Source: Ruminococcus sp. UBA1409 | Lineage (GTDB): Bacteria; Bacillota; Clostridia; Oscillospirales; Ruminococcaceae | DNA: 64,000 bases | Direction: 5' to 3' | Assembly: GCA_002305045.1 (NCBI GenBank) | Contig: DBPX01000005.1 | Location: 1 to 64,000 of the forward strand | Part shown: piece by piece, positions 33,195-43,264 of the stretch | How positions within the stretch are numbered: position 1 is the stretch's first letter | Layout: each line of letters opens with the position of its first letter | Translations under genes and position numbers: made by a program | The notes under the pieces: model-generated | Told to the model about the DNA's origin: nothing | What the model saw: the letters and a program-made list of their open reading frames with translations, nothing else | Database searches by the model: none

Positions 33195-34940
33195 TTGAGC
33201 TGGTATAAGTACATAAAGCCGTATCTGTTTTACTTCATAATCACCCCGATATGCATGCTTGTCGAGGTGGCGGGGGAGATAATAATGCCAACCCTCTTGG
33301 GTCAGGTGATAGATTCACAGGCAAACGGCACCCTCGATGTCAGGCAGAGCCTTCTTGTCATGGGAGGGATAATTCTCTGTGCGATTTTAATGATGGCAGG
33401 AGGAGTCGGAGGCTCCTACTTCGGAGCAAAGGCGTCTGTAAACTTCGCCGCCGATTTAAGGCAGGATGTATTCGAGAAGGTGCAGGGCTTTTCCTTTGCA
33501 AATATCGACAAGTTTTCCACCGGCTCGCTGGTGACAAGGCTTACAAACGACATCACCCAGATGCAGAACTTTGTCAACATGCTTTTGAGGATGGCGTTCA
33601 GGGCGCCGGGAATGCTCATTATGGCGCTGTTTATGACTATAAGGCTGCAGCCTAAGCTTTCGGTTGTATTTGCGGTCACGATACCTCTGCTTCTTATCTG
33701 CGTCGGCTCGATTATAGTAAGAGGCTTTTCCAGGTTCGGCACCGTCCAGAAAAAGCTGGACAGCTTAAACTCCGTGGTTCAGGAGAATGTCACCAATGTA
33801 AGAGTCGTCAAGAGCTTCGTCAGGGAGAAAAAGGAGATAAGCAAGTTTAAAAAGGCTAACGGCGACTTCAAGGAAGCCAGCATGAGCGCCATGAACATCA
33901 TGATTTTCATGTCTCCCGTCACCACGCTGATAATGAACATAACCATCCTTCTTATAATCTATCTTGGCTCTTCAATGGTGCTTGACGGTCTTTCCGGCGA
34001 GATAGGAATGGGCATAGGAGACCTATCAAAGTTTGTGTCCTATGCAAACCAGATTCTTTTCTCCCTGATGATGGTGTCAATGCTTCTTATGATGTCCTCA
34101 AGGGCGTTAGCGTCCGCAAGGCGTGTCAAGGAGCTTTTGGAGGAGGAGCCGGACATTAAGGACCTTCCCGACGCCGACCCCAGGCTGAGCGTTAAAAACG
34201 GCGAGGTAGAGTTTAGGAATGTCAGCTTCAGGTACTACAAAGGCTCGGACGAGAAGGTGCTTGACGATATCAGCCTTAAAATACCCGCCAGGTCGGTGGT
34301 CGGCATAATAGGCTCCACCGGCTGCGGAAAGACCACCCTTGTCTCGATGATATCAAGGCTTTACGACCCCGACGAGGGCGAGGTGCTTGTCGACGGCAGG
34401 GATGTAAAGGACTACACCATCTATAACCTCAGAGAGGGAATAGGAATGGTGCTTCAAAACAACACCCTGTTTTCTGGAACAATAGAGGAAAACCTCCGCT
34501 GGGGAGACGAAAACGCCACGATGGAGGAGATAAAGGCTGCCGCACACAGCGCACAGGCCGATAAGTTTGTTTCAAGCTTTAAGGACGGCTACAGCACCGA
34601 GCTTGACCAGGGAGGAACCAATGTTTCGGGAGGTCAGAAGCAGCGTCTGTGCATAGCGAGGGCGCTTTTGAAGCGTCCCAAGGTCCTGATTCTTGACGAC
34701 TCCACCAGCGCAGTCGACACGGCGACCGAGGCTCAGATAAGGTCTGCCTTTAAAAACGAGCTTTCCGACTCGACAAAGATAATAATAGCGCAGAGGATAT
34801 CCTCGATAATAGATTCTGACATGATAGTGGTAATGAACGAGGGCAGGATTTCCGGGGTAGGCACCCACGACGAGCTTCTAAAGAGCAACCAGGCCTATCA
34901 GGAGATTTACTACTCCCAGAACGAAAGGAAGGGGGCGTAG
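33195..34940 (+). CDS. ABC exporter half-transporter with degenerate ATPase site
   Basis: A 581-residue permease-ATPase: six transmembrane helices (residues ~10-310) then a nucleotide-binding domain. Walker A GSTGCGKTT, signature VSGGQKQR and Walker B LILDDSTSAVD are visible. The residue after the Walker B Asp is Asp rather than the catalytic Glu, as in the non-hydrolysing half of heterodimers such as TM287/288 or BmrC/BmrD. Start is TTG at 33195 with GGGAGG upstream. It pairs with the next gene; MarR control suggests drug or toxin efflux. Confidence 0.92.
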   Translation: MSWYKYIKPYLFYFIITPICMLVEVAGEIIMPTLLGQVIDSQANGTLDVRQSLLVMGGIILCAILMMAGGVGGSYFGAKASVNFAADLRQDVFEKVQGFSFANIDKFSTGSLVTRLTNDITQMQNFVNMLLRMAFRAPGMLIMALFMTIRLQPKLSVVFAVTIPLLLICVGSIIVRGFSRFGTVQKKLDSLNSVVQENVTNVRVVKSFVREKKEISKFKKANGDFKEASMSAMNIMIFMSPVTTLIMNITILLIIYLGSSMVLDGLSGEIGMGIGDLSKFVSYANQILFSLMMVSMLLMMSSRALASARRVKELLEEEPDIKDLPDADPRLSVKNGEVEFRNVSFRYYKGSDEKVLDDISLKIPARSVVGIIGSTGCGKTTLVSMISRLYDPDEGEVLVDGRDVKDYTIYNLREGIGMVLQNNTLFSGTIEENLRWGDENATMEEIKAAAHSAQADKFVSSFKDGYSTELDQGGTNVSGGQKQRLCIARALLKRPKVLILDDSTSAVDTATEAQIRSAFKNELSDSTKIIIAQRISSIIDSDMIVVMNEGRISGVGTHDELLKSNQAYQEIYYSQNERKGA

Positions 34941-34943
34941 GCT

Positions 34944-36902
34944 ATGGCAAGAAGCTTGGAGGCTTTAAAAAAGCAGTATAACACCTCGGCGTCGGAGTCA
35001 CGCCGGGGTCCCGGGGGTCCGGGAGGTCCGGGTCCAAGAGGAAGAGGCGGTCCCAGGATGGGTCGCTCCAGTCTCAAGCACGGCACGGCGTCCATAAAGA
35101 GGCTTTTAAGGTACCTCGGAAAATACCGTCTTAGGATAGTGGTAATACTTCTTTGCATGCTTGTCAACACGGTGGCGTCCCTGTGCGGAGGGTATATGAT
35201 GGCTCCCATCATAAACAAGCTGACCTATGCGATAAGCGGCATGGAGCAGCCGCTCAGCACTATAGAGAGTCTAGCCGATAGGGCGATAGCTCTTCTTGCC
35301 GGCGACACGGGAGGCACCACCGCCGGGGAGATAATGACCTATGTTATCTCGGCGATTGCGATATTTGCCGTCATCTACGCCGTGGGAGTCATAACCAGCT
35401 ATTTGCAGGCAAAGATGATGCTGGTGGTCTCCCAGGGGACGATAGAGTCGATAAGAAACGACCTGTTCGCAAAGCTCCAGAAGCTCCCGGTCAGGTACTT
35501 CGACCAAAATCCCACCGGCGACATAATGTCCAGCTTTACAAACGATATTGACAATATCGACATGATGATAAACAACTCGCTGACCTCTATTATCTCGGGA
35601 GTTGTAAACCTCGTTGGAACCTTTGTGTTCATGATAACGACAAACTGGATTCTGACCCTTGTGACCGTTTTGTTCATCCCGCTCTTTACCCTTGGAGGCG
35701 GAGCGATAGCGAAGATATCCTCAAAGTATTACACAGGTCAGCAGGCGGCTCTGGGAGCTGTAAACGGCTACACCGAGGAGACCGTCACCGGGCAGAAGGT
35801 TGTAAAGGTGTTTAACCACGAGTCGACGGCTGTCGAGGAGTTCAGCCTTTTGAACAGGGACATGAGGGAAAAGCAGTTCAGGGCGCAGTTCTACGGCTCG
35901 ATAATGGGTCCGATAATGGGAAACACCTCCCAGATATCCTACGGAGTGACAGTCGGAGTAGGAGCGCTTCTTATGGTATTTGGAAGGCTCTCCACAGGTG
36001 CGCTTCAGCTCTTTGCCCAGTATTCAAAGAGCTTCTCGATGCCGATAAACAACATATCCCAGCAGATGTCCACAATATTTGCGGCTCTTGCCGGAGCCGA
36101 GAGGGTGTTCGATGTCATGGACGCCCAGCCCGAGGATCCCGACCCCGAGGGGGCGCTGTCCGAGGGTATTAAGGGAGATGTCGTGCTAAAGGATGTCACC
36201 TTCGGCTACATCCCCGGCAAGACAGTCTTAAAGCACATCAGCCTTTACGCAAAGCCCGGTCAGAAGATAGCCTTTGTAGGCTCCACCGGCGCAGGCAAGA
36301 CGACTATTACAAACCTATTAAACCGCTTTTACGATGTCGACAGCGGCGAGATACTTATAGACGGCAGGGATGTCAAGGAGTACAAAAGGGAGTATCTCAG
36401 GGAGAATATCGCCATGGTGCTCCAGGATACCCATCTTTTCACCGGCACCGTCAGGGAGAATATCCGCTACGGCAGGCTTGACGCCACCGACGAGGAGGTT
36501 GTTGCAGCCGCAAAGACAGCCAGCGCACACTCCTTTATCATGAGGCTTGAAAACGGCTACGACACCGTTTTGGAGAGCGACGGCGCAAACCTCTCGCAGG
36601 GACAGAGGCAGCTTCTTAACATAGCAAGAGCCGCACTATCCAAAGCTCCGATACTCGTTCTCGACGAGGCGACCTCCTCGGTAGACACAAGAACCGAGAG
36701 GCATATAGAGCACGGCATGGATAGGCTGATGAAAAACAGAACCACCTTTGTAATAGCTCACCGGCTCTCGACGGTAAGGAACGCCAACGCCATAATGGTG
36801 CTTGAAAACGGCGAGATTATCGAAAGGGGAGACCATGACGACCTCCTTGAGCAAAGGGGCAGGTACTACGAGCTGTACACCGGCGTCAAGGAGCTTGACT
36901 AG
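34944..36902 (+). CDS. ABC exporter half-transporter with canonical ATPase site
   Basis: A 652-residue partner of the preceding gene, 3 bases apart. Walker A GSTGAGKTT, signature LSQGQRQL and Walker B LVLDEATSSVD, with the catalytic Glu intact, so this half hydrolyses ATP. The membrane part has six helices with a large loop near residues 90-130. Unusual is the N-terminal ~45-residue cytosolic tail rich in Gly, Pro and Arg (RGPGGPGGPGPRGRGGP). The LSQGQ variant of LSGGQ is common in this half. Export substrate unknown. Confidence 0.92.
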   Translation: MARSLEALKKQYNTSASESRRGPGGPGGPGPRGRGGPRMGRSSLKHGTASIKRLLRYLGKYRLRIVVILLCMLVNTVASLCGGYMMAPIINKLTYAISGMEQPLSTIESLADRAIALLAGDTGGTTAGEIMTYVISAIAIFAVIYAVGVITSYLQAKMMLVVSQGTIESIRNDLFAKLQKLPVRYFDQNPTGDIMSSFTNDIDNIDMMINNSLTSIISGVVNLVGTFVFMITTNWILTLVTVLFIPLFTLGGGAIAKISSKYYTGQQAALGAVNGYTEETVTGQKVVKVFNHESTAVEEFSLLNRDMREKQFRAQFYGSIMGPIMGNTSQISYGVTVGVGALLMVFGRLSTGALQLFAQYSKSFSMPINNISQQMSTIFAALAGAERVFDVMDAQPEDPDPEGALSEGIKGDVVLKDVTFGYIPGKTVLKHISLYAKPGQKIAFVGSTGAGKTTITNLLNRFYDVDSGEILIDGRDVKEYKREYLRENIAMVLQDTHLFTGTVRENIRYGRLDATDEEVVAAAKTASAHSFIMRLENGYDTVLESDGANLSQGQRQLLNIARAALSKAPILVLDEATSSVDTRTERHIEHGMDRLMKNRTTFVIAHRLSTVRNANAIMVLENGEIIERGDHDDLLEQRGRYYELYTGVKELD

Positions 36903-36933
36903 CACAGGTCTGGATTAATTTGGAGGGAAAATT

Positions 36934-38415
36934 ATGAGAAACAGCGGAATACTTCTTGGAATAGCCGGACTCCCCGGCGACTACGGCATAGGAAAGCTGG
37001 GGGACAAGGCAAGGCTTTTTGTAGACTTTTTGGCGGCTTCGGGTCAGAAATATTGGCAGATACTTCCTTTATCTCCGACCGGCTACGGCGACTCGCCCTA
37101 TCAGTCCTGCTGCTGCAACGCAGGAAATCCGTACTTTATCGACTTCGAGACCCTCGAGGCTGACGGGCTTCTTGAGCCGAGCGAGTATAAAAACACCGTT
37201 TTTGGGGACAATCCCAGCTACATAAACTACGGAATGCTCTACAAGACCGTCTCGCCGACGCTCAGGATAGCGTACTCCAGATTCAAGCCGGACTACGGCA
37301 TGGAGGAGTTCGCAAGGAAAAACAGCGACTGGGTTCAGGACTATGCGCTTTTCATGGCTTTAAAGGATGAAAACAAAGGCAAGCCCTGGTACGAGTGGAG
37401 CGAGCCTCTCAGGATGGCGGAGCAGGAGGCCTTGGCTTGTGCAAGGGAGCGTCTTAAGGAGGACATCGGCTTTTACATCTTCACCCAGTATGAGTTTTAC
37501 AGACAGTGGTTTGCTCTAAAGGAGTACGCAAACAAAAAGGGAGTCGAGCTGATAGGCGACATGCCGATATACTGCGCCTATGACAGCGTGGAGGTCTGGC
37601 TGCACCCCGAGCTTTTCGAGCTTGACAGCAAAAAAAGACCGATAACCGTAGCCGGCTGCCCTCCAGACAATTACGCCAAGGAGGGTCAGCTCTGGGGGAA
37701 TCCCATCTACGACTGGAAATCCATGCAGCAAAACGGCTACAACTGGTGGGTCAGGAGGATAGGCTTTGCAACCGACATGGTGGATGTCCTTAGGATAGAC
37801 CATTTCAGGGGCTTCGCAGGCTACTATTCCATTCCCGCAGGAGACAAAAACGCCCTCAGGGGAAAATGGCGGAAGGGTCCCGGAATGGAGCTTTTCAACT
37901 CCTGCAATTACTGGCTTGGAAGAAAAAGGATAATAGCCGAGGACCTAGGCTTTATCACTCCCGAGGTCGGCGAGCTGCTTGAGGCTTCCGGCTATCCCGG
38001 GATGAAGGTTTTGCAGTTTGCCTTCGACCCCAGCGCCAAAAGCGAGTATCTTCCCTGCAATTTTGAGACCTCAAGGTGCGTCTGCTACACCTCCACCCAC
38101 GACAGCGACACCGCAAAGGGCTGGGCCGACAAGCTGAGCGGCGAGAGCCTAGAGCTGTTCAAGGAGTACGCCGGCGTCAGGGACAAAAGCGAGATTCCCG
38201 ACGCCATGCTTCGCCTCGCCTGGTCTAGCGTCGCTCAGACTGCGATAGCACAGCTCCAGGACCTCCTCGAGACCGGCAACGAGACAAGGATTAATGTCCC
38301 CGGGACGCTGGGTCTAAACTGGCGCTGGAGGATATCAGAGGATGCTCTTAGCGACGAGCTGTCAAAAAGGCTTTTGACCCTCGGAAGGACCTATAACCGC
38401 CTGCCGGAAAAATAG
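36934..38415 (+). CDS. malQ: 4-alpha-glucanotransferase (amylomaltase)
   Basis: Family GH77 enzyme that moves glucan segments between maltooligosaccharides, used in starch and glycogen breakdown in the cytosol. The 493-residue product has GIAGLPGDYGIG at the start, SPYQSCCCNAGN, the nucleophile region DVLRIDHFRGF, the acid/base IIAEDLG and CYTSTHDSDT. Length is normal (~490-510). Ribosome site GGAGGG lies 6 bases before the ATG. It follows the exporter on the same strand after 31 bases, though the functions look unrelated. Confidence 0.95.
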   Translation: MRNSGILLGIAGLPGDYGIGKLGDKARLFVDFLAASGQKYWQILPLSPTGYGDSPYQSCCCNAGNPYFIDFETLEADGLLEPSEYKNTVFGDNPSYINYGMLYKTVSPTLRIAYSRFKPDYGMEEFARKNSDWVQDYALFMALKDENKGKPWYEWSEPLRMAEQEALACARERLKEDIGFYIFTQYEFYRQWFALKEYANKKGVELIGDMPIYCAYDSVEVWLHPELFELDSKKRPITVAGCPPDNYAKEGQLWGNPIYDWKSMQQNGYNWWVRRIGFATDMVDVLRIDHFRGFAGYYSIPAGDKNALRGKWRKGPGMELFNSCNYWLGRKRIIAEDLGFITPEVGELLEASGYPGMKVLQFAFDPSAKSEYLPCNFETSRCVCYTSTHDSDTAKGWADKLSGESLELFKEYAGVRDKSEIPDAMLRLAWSSVAQTAIAQLQDLLETGNETRINVPGTLGLNWRWRISEDALSDELSKRLLTLGRTYNRLPEK

Positions 38416-38424
38416 ATACAAAAA

Positions 38425-38451
38425 AACAGCCCTGCAAAATGTAGGGCTGTT
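38425..38451. terminator. bidirectional terminator
   Basis: AACAGCCCT/AGGGCTGTT, a perfect 9-bp stem flanked by A-runs and T-rich sequence, between convergent malQ and mscL. Confidence 0.8.
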
Positions 38452-38478
38452 CGATTTTACACCGTCTATCAGGCGGGC

Positions 38479-38991
38479 TTACTCGGCTTCCTTCTTTTCG
38501 GCTCCCGCCTGCGAAGCCGTCAGCATATCCCTAATCGACCTTAGAACATCAAGCTCGGTCTCAGGAGCAGGCTCCTCCGGCTTTTCAGGCTCCGGGGCAG
38601 GCTCCGGCTTTTTCTTGAGCCTCTCCTTTGCGCCTCCGATTGCCTTAATCATTATGAATATGCAAAGAGAGATTATGAGAAAGTCCACGACGATGGAGAT
38701 GAAGTTTCCGTAGAGGACGGCGGACTCCGCCTCTATTATCTCCCCGGAGGCATCGGTGACAGCCTCCTTTATGACAAGCTTCCAGTCCTCGATTGCCATT
38801 CCGCCGGTCAGGGTGCTTATAAGCGGCATGATGATGTCGTTTACAAGCGAGGTGACTATCTTGCCGAACGCTCCGCCCATGATGACGCCGACCGCCATGT
38901 CGACGACATTGCCCCTTGATATCATCGCCTTGAACTCGTTTATAAACTTCTTGGCACGGACGATTTCCTTTTTCTCGGTGTTTTCGCTCAT
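38479..38991 (-). CDS. mscL: large-conductance mechanosensitive channel
   Basis: Membrane channel that opens under turgor on sudden osmotic downshift. The 170-residue product has the MscL signature FKAMISRGNVVDMAVGVIMG with the TM1 pore helix, VNDIIMPLIS and TM2 (GNFISIVVDFLIISLCIFI). The cytosolic tail is longer than usual and Pro/Glu-rich (KKPEPAPEPEKPEEPAPE). RBS AAGGATGGG before the ATG. Monocistronic. Confidence 0.95.
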   Translation of the reverse strand: MSENTEKKEIVRAKKFINEFKAMISRGNVVDMAVGVIMGGAFGKIVTSLVNDIIMPLISTLTGGMAIEDWKLVIKEAVTDASGEIIEAESAVLYGNFISIVVDFLIISLCIFIMIKAIGGAKERLKKKPEPAPEPEKPEEPAPETELDVLRSIRDMLTASQAGAEKKEAE

Positions 38992-39128
38992 ATTTATCCC
39001 ATCCTTATTATAATTTCTGGGTGTATGTATCTCCCTGACGGAGGTCCGCCGGGCGGGGCACCATTTTAATAAAATATATCAAAAACTCTCCCAAAAAGCA
39101 ATAGCCGGGAGAAATTTGCGAAAAAAAC

Positions 39129-39785
39129 TCATAAAAGCTCCAAAAAGCCGGATATCACGCCGTCGCAGGACTCCCTAAGCTCCTCCTCGTTTTTTGAAAG
39201 ACCGCCCAGCACCCCGATTGTCAGCATACCTGCGGACCTTGCTCCACGGCAGGCTAGCGGGACATCCTCGAACACCACGCAGTCCTCAGGCTTGAAGCCT
39301 GCAAGCCTGGCCGACATGAGGTATATATCCGGGAAGCCCTTTCCCCTTGACACCATGCCGGAGTCCACGATTGCGTCAAACAGCTCCAAAACGCCGTTTC
39401 TCTTTAAAAACGGGAGATACAGCCTTTTGTCGCAGGAGGTAGCAAGGACGACGCCACGGCCCTTGTCTTTCAGCCCTTTAAGAAGCTCAAGCGCTCCGGG
39501 AAGAAGCTCAAGGCGGTTCCTGTACTCAAGCTCGACAAGGCTCAGCCACTCGCCGATTATCCTATCCTTTGGGTCGGTCACGCCGCACTCCGCCCTGACA
39601 TACTCCGCCGCCTCCGAAAAGGTCATCGACGCCATTTTCTCAAAGTAGTCCTTAGGTATCGGAAGCCCTCTTCTCTGCATAAAAACAAGGTCCACCCTTT
39701 TCCACGCCGAAAAGGAGTCGGTAAGAGTGCCGTCGAGGTCAAAAATAAAGCATCGTGAGTCCTTTATCAGCTCTTTTATATCCAT
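39129..39785 (-). CDS. HAD-superfamily phosphatase, beta-phosphoglucomutase-like
   Basis: A 218-residue cytosolic hydrolase. Motif I FDLDGTLTDS (D16/D18), motif II VVLATSC (Ser/Thr) and the acidic motif VVFEDVPLA are present, with an alpha-helical cap between ~25 and 90. This subgroup includes beta-phosphoglucomutases and sugar-phosphate phosphatases; no substrate can be fixed. Promoter on the minus strand: TTGACA (39833-39838), 17 bases, TAAACT (39810-39815), nearly abutting the divergent recG promoter. Confidence 0.85.
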   Translation of the reverse strand: MDIKELIKDSRCFIFDLDGTLTDSFSAWKRVDLVFMQRRGLPIPKDYFEKMASMTFSEAAEYVRAECGVTDPKDRIIGEWLSLVELEYRNRLELLPGALELLKGLKDKGRGVVLATSCDKRLYLPFLKRNGVLELFDAIVDSGMVSRGKGFPDIYLMSARLAGFKPEDCVVFEDVPLACRGARSAGMLTIGVLGGLSKNEEELRESCDGVISGFLELL

Positions 39786-39809
39786 AATCCTCCCTCCCAG
39801 TCAGAAAAC

Positions 39810-39838
39810 AGTTTACATCATGCCAAACTGTATGTCAA
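39810..39838 (-). promoter_or_regulatory. HAD gene promoter
   Basis: Minus strand TTGACA (39833-39838), 17-base spacer, TAAACT (39810-39815). Confidence 0.6.
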
Positions 39839-39842
39839 GTCC

Positions 39843-39871
39843 TTGAAATCGTGACGGAAATGGAGTATACT
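39843..39871 (+). promoter_or_regulatory. recG promoter
   Basis: TTGAAA (39843-39848), 17-base spacer, TATACT (39866-39871), 4 bases from the divergent promoter. Confidence 0.6.
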
Positions 39872-39903
39872 CGGTATAAGAAAACGGCATTGGAGGCGAC
39901 GGC

Positions 39904-41940
39904 TTGTCGGTATTATCGAACAGCGCAGAATGTATTGAGGGCGTTGGCAGGAAGCGGCTCGAGCTTCTTGGCAGGCTTGGGATATCCACGGTGGGGGAGC
40001 TTTTGGAGCACTACCCAAGAAGCTATCTCGACCTAAGAAGCCCGGTGGAGATTGAAAACGCCGTCTTAGGCGAGATGAATGTAATAAGGGCAAGGGTGAC
40101 AAAAAAGCTAAGACCCGACCTTATCAGAAAAAATATGAGGATATTCCGTGTCGTTTTGACCGACGGCAGCAGCGATATCACGGCGGTGATATATAACTCC
40201 GTATACTCCTATAATCGTTTAGTTGAGGGAAAGGAGTATATCCTCTACGGCAGGGTGGAGGGAAACCTTACCGCAAGGACGATATCCGCCCCGATGATAC
40301 TTACTCCAGGTCCCGGCTGCGGGATACTGCCGGTTTATCCTCTTACCAAGGGGATAACCGACGGGATGCTAAGGGTCTGGATTTCTAAGGCTCTTTGTCT
40401 TGCCGAGGCTGACAGCATAGAGACCCTTCCCGAGGATGCTATTTCAAGGCTTGGGCTTGTCGCAAGGCTTGACGCCGTAAGGGCGATACACTTTCCGAAC
40501 AGCCCCGAGGAGGTCCAAGCGGCAAGGCGGCGGCTTGGCTTTGAGGAGCTTTTGGTTTTGCAGCTCGGGATGGCGAGGCTGAGAAGGAAAAACCGCACAA
40601 AAACGGCGTACCGGCTGGAGGATAAAAGCCTGTCGGAGTTTTTGTCGGCACTGCCCTTTGAGCCTACTAAGGGACAGCTCACGGCGATAAGGGAGTGCTG
40701 TCAGGATATGACAAGGGGGCACCCCATGAACAGGCTGATACTGGGAGATGTCGGCTCGGGGAAAACTGCAGTTGCCGCCGCAGCATGCTTCTTTGCGTAC
40801 CTTAACGGCTATCAGTCCTGCATGATGGCTCCCACCGAGATACTTTCCGACCAGCACTATGAAACCATGACAAGGCTTCTTTCCCCTCTGGGAGTGAGGG
40901 TTGCAAACCTTAAAGGCTCGCTGAATCATGGCACAAGGTCGAGGCTGGACGCCGAAATAGCCGCCGGAGAATATGACCTTGTCGTCGGGACTCACGCCCT
41001 GATATCCTCGGGAACGGCGTTTGACAGGCTTGCTCTTGTCATCACCGACGAACAGCACAGGTTCGGAGTCGGTCAGCGGGACGCCCTTGCAAAAAAGGGA
41101 ATAAACCCGCACAGGCTGGTTATGAGCGCAACGCCGATTCCCAGGACGCTCGCTCTGATGATATACGGAGAGCTTGACATTTCGGTTTTGGGAGAGCTTC
41201 CAAGGGGCAGAAAGCAGATAAAGACCTACGCCGTCACAGGCAGGCTGAGGGAGCGGGCTTACGCCTTTATAAAGGCTCAGCTTGACATGGGAAGGCAGGC
41301 TTATTTTGTATGCCCTGCGGTTGAGGACGGCTTATCCGGCACGGCAGGCGTAACCGGCTACTCCCGGGAGCTTAGGGAGGGCTTTTTCAGGGACTACAGG
41401 ATAGGGGTCCTCCACGGAAGGCTTCAGCAGTCCGAAAAGGAGAGGGTGATGGCTGAATTTAAGAGCGGAGAGCTTGACATTTTGGTCGCCACCACCGTTG
41501 TAGAGGTCGGCGTGGATGTTCCCAACGCCACCGTCATGCTGGTAGAATCCGCCGACAGATTCGGACTCAGCCAGCTTCATCAGCTAAGAGGGCGTGTCGG
41601 CAGGGGAGAGCACAGCTCCTACTGCATACTTATATCCGACAGCCGTCAGGAGACCGCAAGAGAGCGCCTAAGAGCCTTAGCCTCCACCTCGGACGGCTTT
41701 GAGATAAGCGAGCTTGATTTAAGGCAAAGAGGTCCCGGGGACTTTTTCGGACAGGCACAGCACGGTCTGCCAAGACTAAAGCTTGCGGACGCTGCGGCTG
41801 ACAGGGAGCTTGTCGAGCTTTCCGTCAGTGAGGCTGAGGGGCTTTTTGCAAGGCTTGAAGCTAAGGACTCCGACAGCCCGTGGGCGGCGGCACTTATGGA
41901 GAGGGTTGACGCTTTGTTTGACAGCGAAGGAAAGAGCTAG
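39904..41940 (+). CDS. recG: ATP-dependent DNA helicase RecG
   Basis: Superfamily 2 helicase that regresses stalled replication forks and processes Holliday junctions. In the 678-residue product: N-terminal helix-hairpin/OB wedge domain (~1-250), Walker A LGDVGSGKTAVA, DEQH box in LVITDEQHRFGVGQRDAL, MSATPIPRTLA, and C-terminal VGVDVPNATVML and QLRGRVGRG. Length is normal. Start is TTG at 39904, with GGAGG 7 bases upstream. Confidence 0.95.
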   Translation: MSVLSNSAECIEGVGRKRLELLGRLGISTVGELLEHYPRSYLDLRSPVEIENAVLGEMNVIRARVTKKLRPDLIRKNMRIFRVVLTDGSSDITAVIYNSVYSYNRLVEGKEYILYGRVEGNLTARTISAPMILTPGPGCGILPVYPLTKGITDGMLRVWISKALCLAEADSIETLPEDAISRLGLVARLDAVRAIHFPNSPEEVQAARRRLGFEELLVLQLGMARLRRKNRTKTAYRLEDKSLSEFLSALPFEPTKGQLTAIRECCQDMTRGHPMNRLILGDVGSGKTAVAAAACFFAYLNGYQSCMMAPTEILSDQHYETMTRLLSPLGVRVANLKGSLNHGTRSRLDAEIAAGEYDLVVGTHALISSGTAFDRLALVITDEQHRFGVGQRDALAKKGINPHRLVMSATPIPRTLALMIYGELDISVLGELPRGRKQIKTYAVTGRLRERAYAFIKAQLDMGRQAYFVCPAVEDGLSGTAGVTGYSRELREGFFRDYRIGVLHGRLQQSEKERVMAEFKSGELDILVATTVVEVGVDVPNATVMLVESADRFGLSQLHQLRGRVGRGEHSSYCILISDSRQETARERLRALASTSDGFEISELDLRQRGPGDFFGQAQHGLPRLKLADAAADRELVELSVSEAEGLFARLEAKDSDSPWAAALMERVDALFDSEGKS

Positions 41941-41967
41941 ACGCCGCAGGCCGGTATATATAGGGAT

Positions 41968-42003
41968 AAAAATCACCCGGGAGGTATTTTCCCGGGCGAT
42001 TTT
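41968..42003. terminator. bidirectional terminator
   Basis: AAAATC-CCCGGGA / TCCCGGG-GATTTT stem (one interruption on each side) between convergent recG and the DUF4349-like gene. Confidence 0.75.
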
Positions 42004-42077
42004 GTATAGATGAATTTGAAGCTGGCAATTTTTACTTTATAACCCTTTTTAGGGCGATACCAAGGCATGAGGCGGCT

Positions 42078-43103
42078 TTACTCCTTATTCTCAGGCCTTT
42101 CGGGAGACTTTAAGCTGTTATCCTGCCTAAAGACCCTTTTTATCACCGCTTTTACGACTATCCATAGTATGAGGATGATGACAGCCGCTATTGCAAGATA
42201 GGGAAGTGCGCTTGCCGTGCCGACAAACAGGTTTACAAACCAGTCCCCGATGCTTGCAAGGTTGTAGCTGAGATTGGTTCCTATCCTCTCAAAGACTCCC
42301 GGCTGCTGTGCGGGCTTTGTGATTCTTTCCACCTCGGTTATGCTAAGGCTGAGGGTGCTGTAGCTTATCAGGCTGTCGTAGGATTTAAGCTGTGCCGTGA
42401 AGCTCTCTATCTGGTAGTTTACATTTGAGAGGTAGCTCTGGATTTTGAGAATCTCATCGACGGTCGTAGCCATCTCCATCAGCCTAAGATAGCTCTCCTG
42501 CTCCGCCTTAAGAGCTTTGAGCCTCGCCTCGAGGTCAATATAGCTGGCCGTCACATCGTCGATATACTCATAGGAATAGGTTACCGTCGCCATGTCGCCG
42601 ATAAGCCCGGTGAACTCGTCAAACCTTTCTGCGGGAATCCTAATGGTAAAGCGTGCGGAGCGGAGACTCGTGTCGTAGTAGGAGCTTCCGTTCTGCGTGG
42701 AGTCCTGGATATATCCGCCGTACTGCGAGACGAGCCCTGACAGCTCTGAGATGAGGCTGTCGTACTCTATCGTTTCTACGCTTAAATCCCTGTTTTTGAT
42801 AAGCTTTCTCTGAGAAGCCTCTATGCCGTCGGCGTCGCTGGAGGCTGTGGGATTTTGCGGCTCGTAAAAGTCCTCGACGGCGTCCTCGGCAATCTCCCAT
42901 TCGCCGGTTTCCCAGATGATTTCCTCATTTGGCGCAGCATTCGCCCCGGCGTCCCAGTCCAGTGTAGGGCTTTGGCTGGAGGAGGTAAGGCTCTGCGCCC
43001 CATCTTTTGCCGTGGAGCCGCAGCCGCAGAGAAGCACAGCCGCCGCAGTTATTAATATAACCGTAAGTCTTATTTTTGAAATTATGCTTAGCTTATTGGT
43101 CAT
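42078..43103 (-). CDS. DUF4349-family lipoprotein
   Basis: A 341-residue predicted lipoprotein with lipobox LCGC near residue 27 and an acidic linker. A domain typical of DUF4349 follows (LSGLVSQYGGYIQDSTQ; FTIRIPAERFDEFTGLI), with a coiled-coil (YIDLEARLKALKAEQESYLR) and a C-terminal transmembrane helix (LAIAAVIILILWIVVKAVI). So it is anchored at both ends on the outer face of the membrane. Function unknown in the family. ATG at 43103 has GGGAG 10 bases upstream. Divergent from rpoB. Confidence 0.82.
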   Translation of the reverse strand: MTNKLSIISKIRLTVILITAAAVLLCGCGSTAKDGAQSLTSSSQSPTLDWDAGANAAPNEEIIWETGEWEIAEDAVEDFYEPQNPTASSDADGIEASQRKLIKNRDLSVETIEYDSLISELSGLVSQYGGYIQDSTQNGSSYYDTSLRSARFTIRIPAERFDEFTGLIGDMATVTYSYEYIDDVTASYIDLEARLKALKAEQESYLRLMEMATTVDEILKIQSYLSNVNYQIESFTAQLKSYDSLISYSTLSLSITEVERITKPAQQPGVFERIGTNLSYNLASIGDWFVNLFVGTASALPYLAIAAVIILILWIVVKAVIKRVFRQDNSLKSPERPENKE

Positions 43104-43264
43104 TGCCAATCAACTCCCTTCTGCAAATAATACAAGTCTGCCGAGGTTAAAATTGCAGAATGGCTGGCGGCGGTCGGGTTTTAGGGACATTGACCAATTT
43201 TCAGCCTTGAAAACTGTATATTTTATCATATGGCACAAATTTTGAATATTGCCTCCCGATACGC

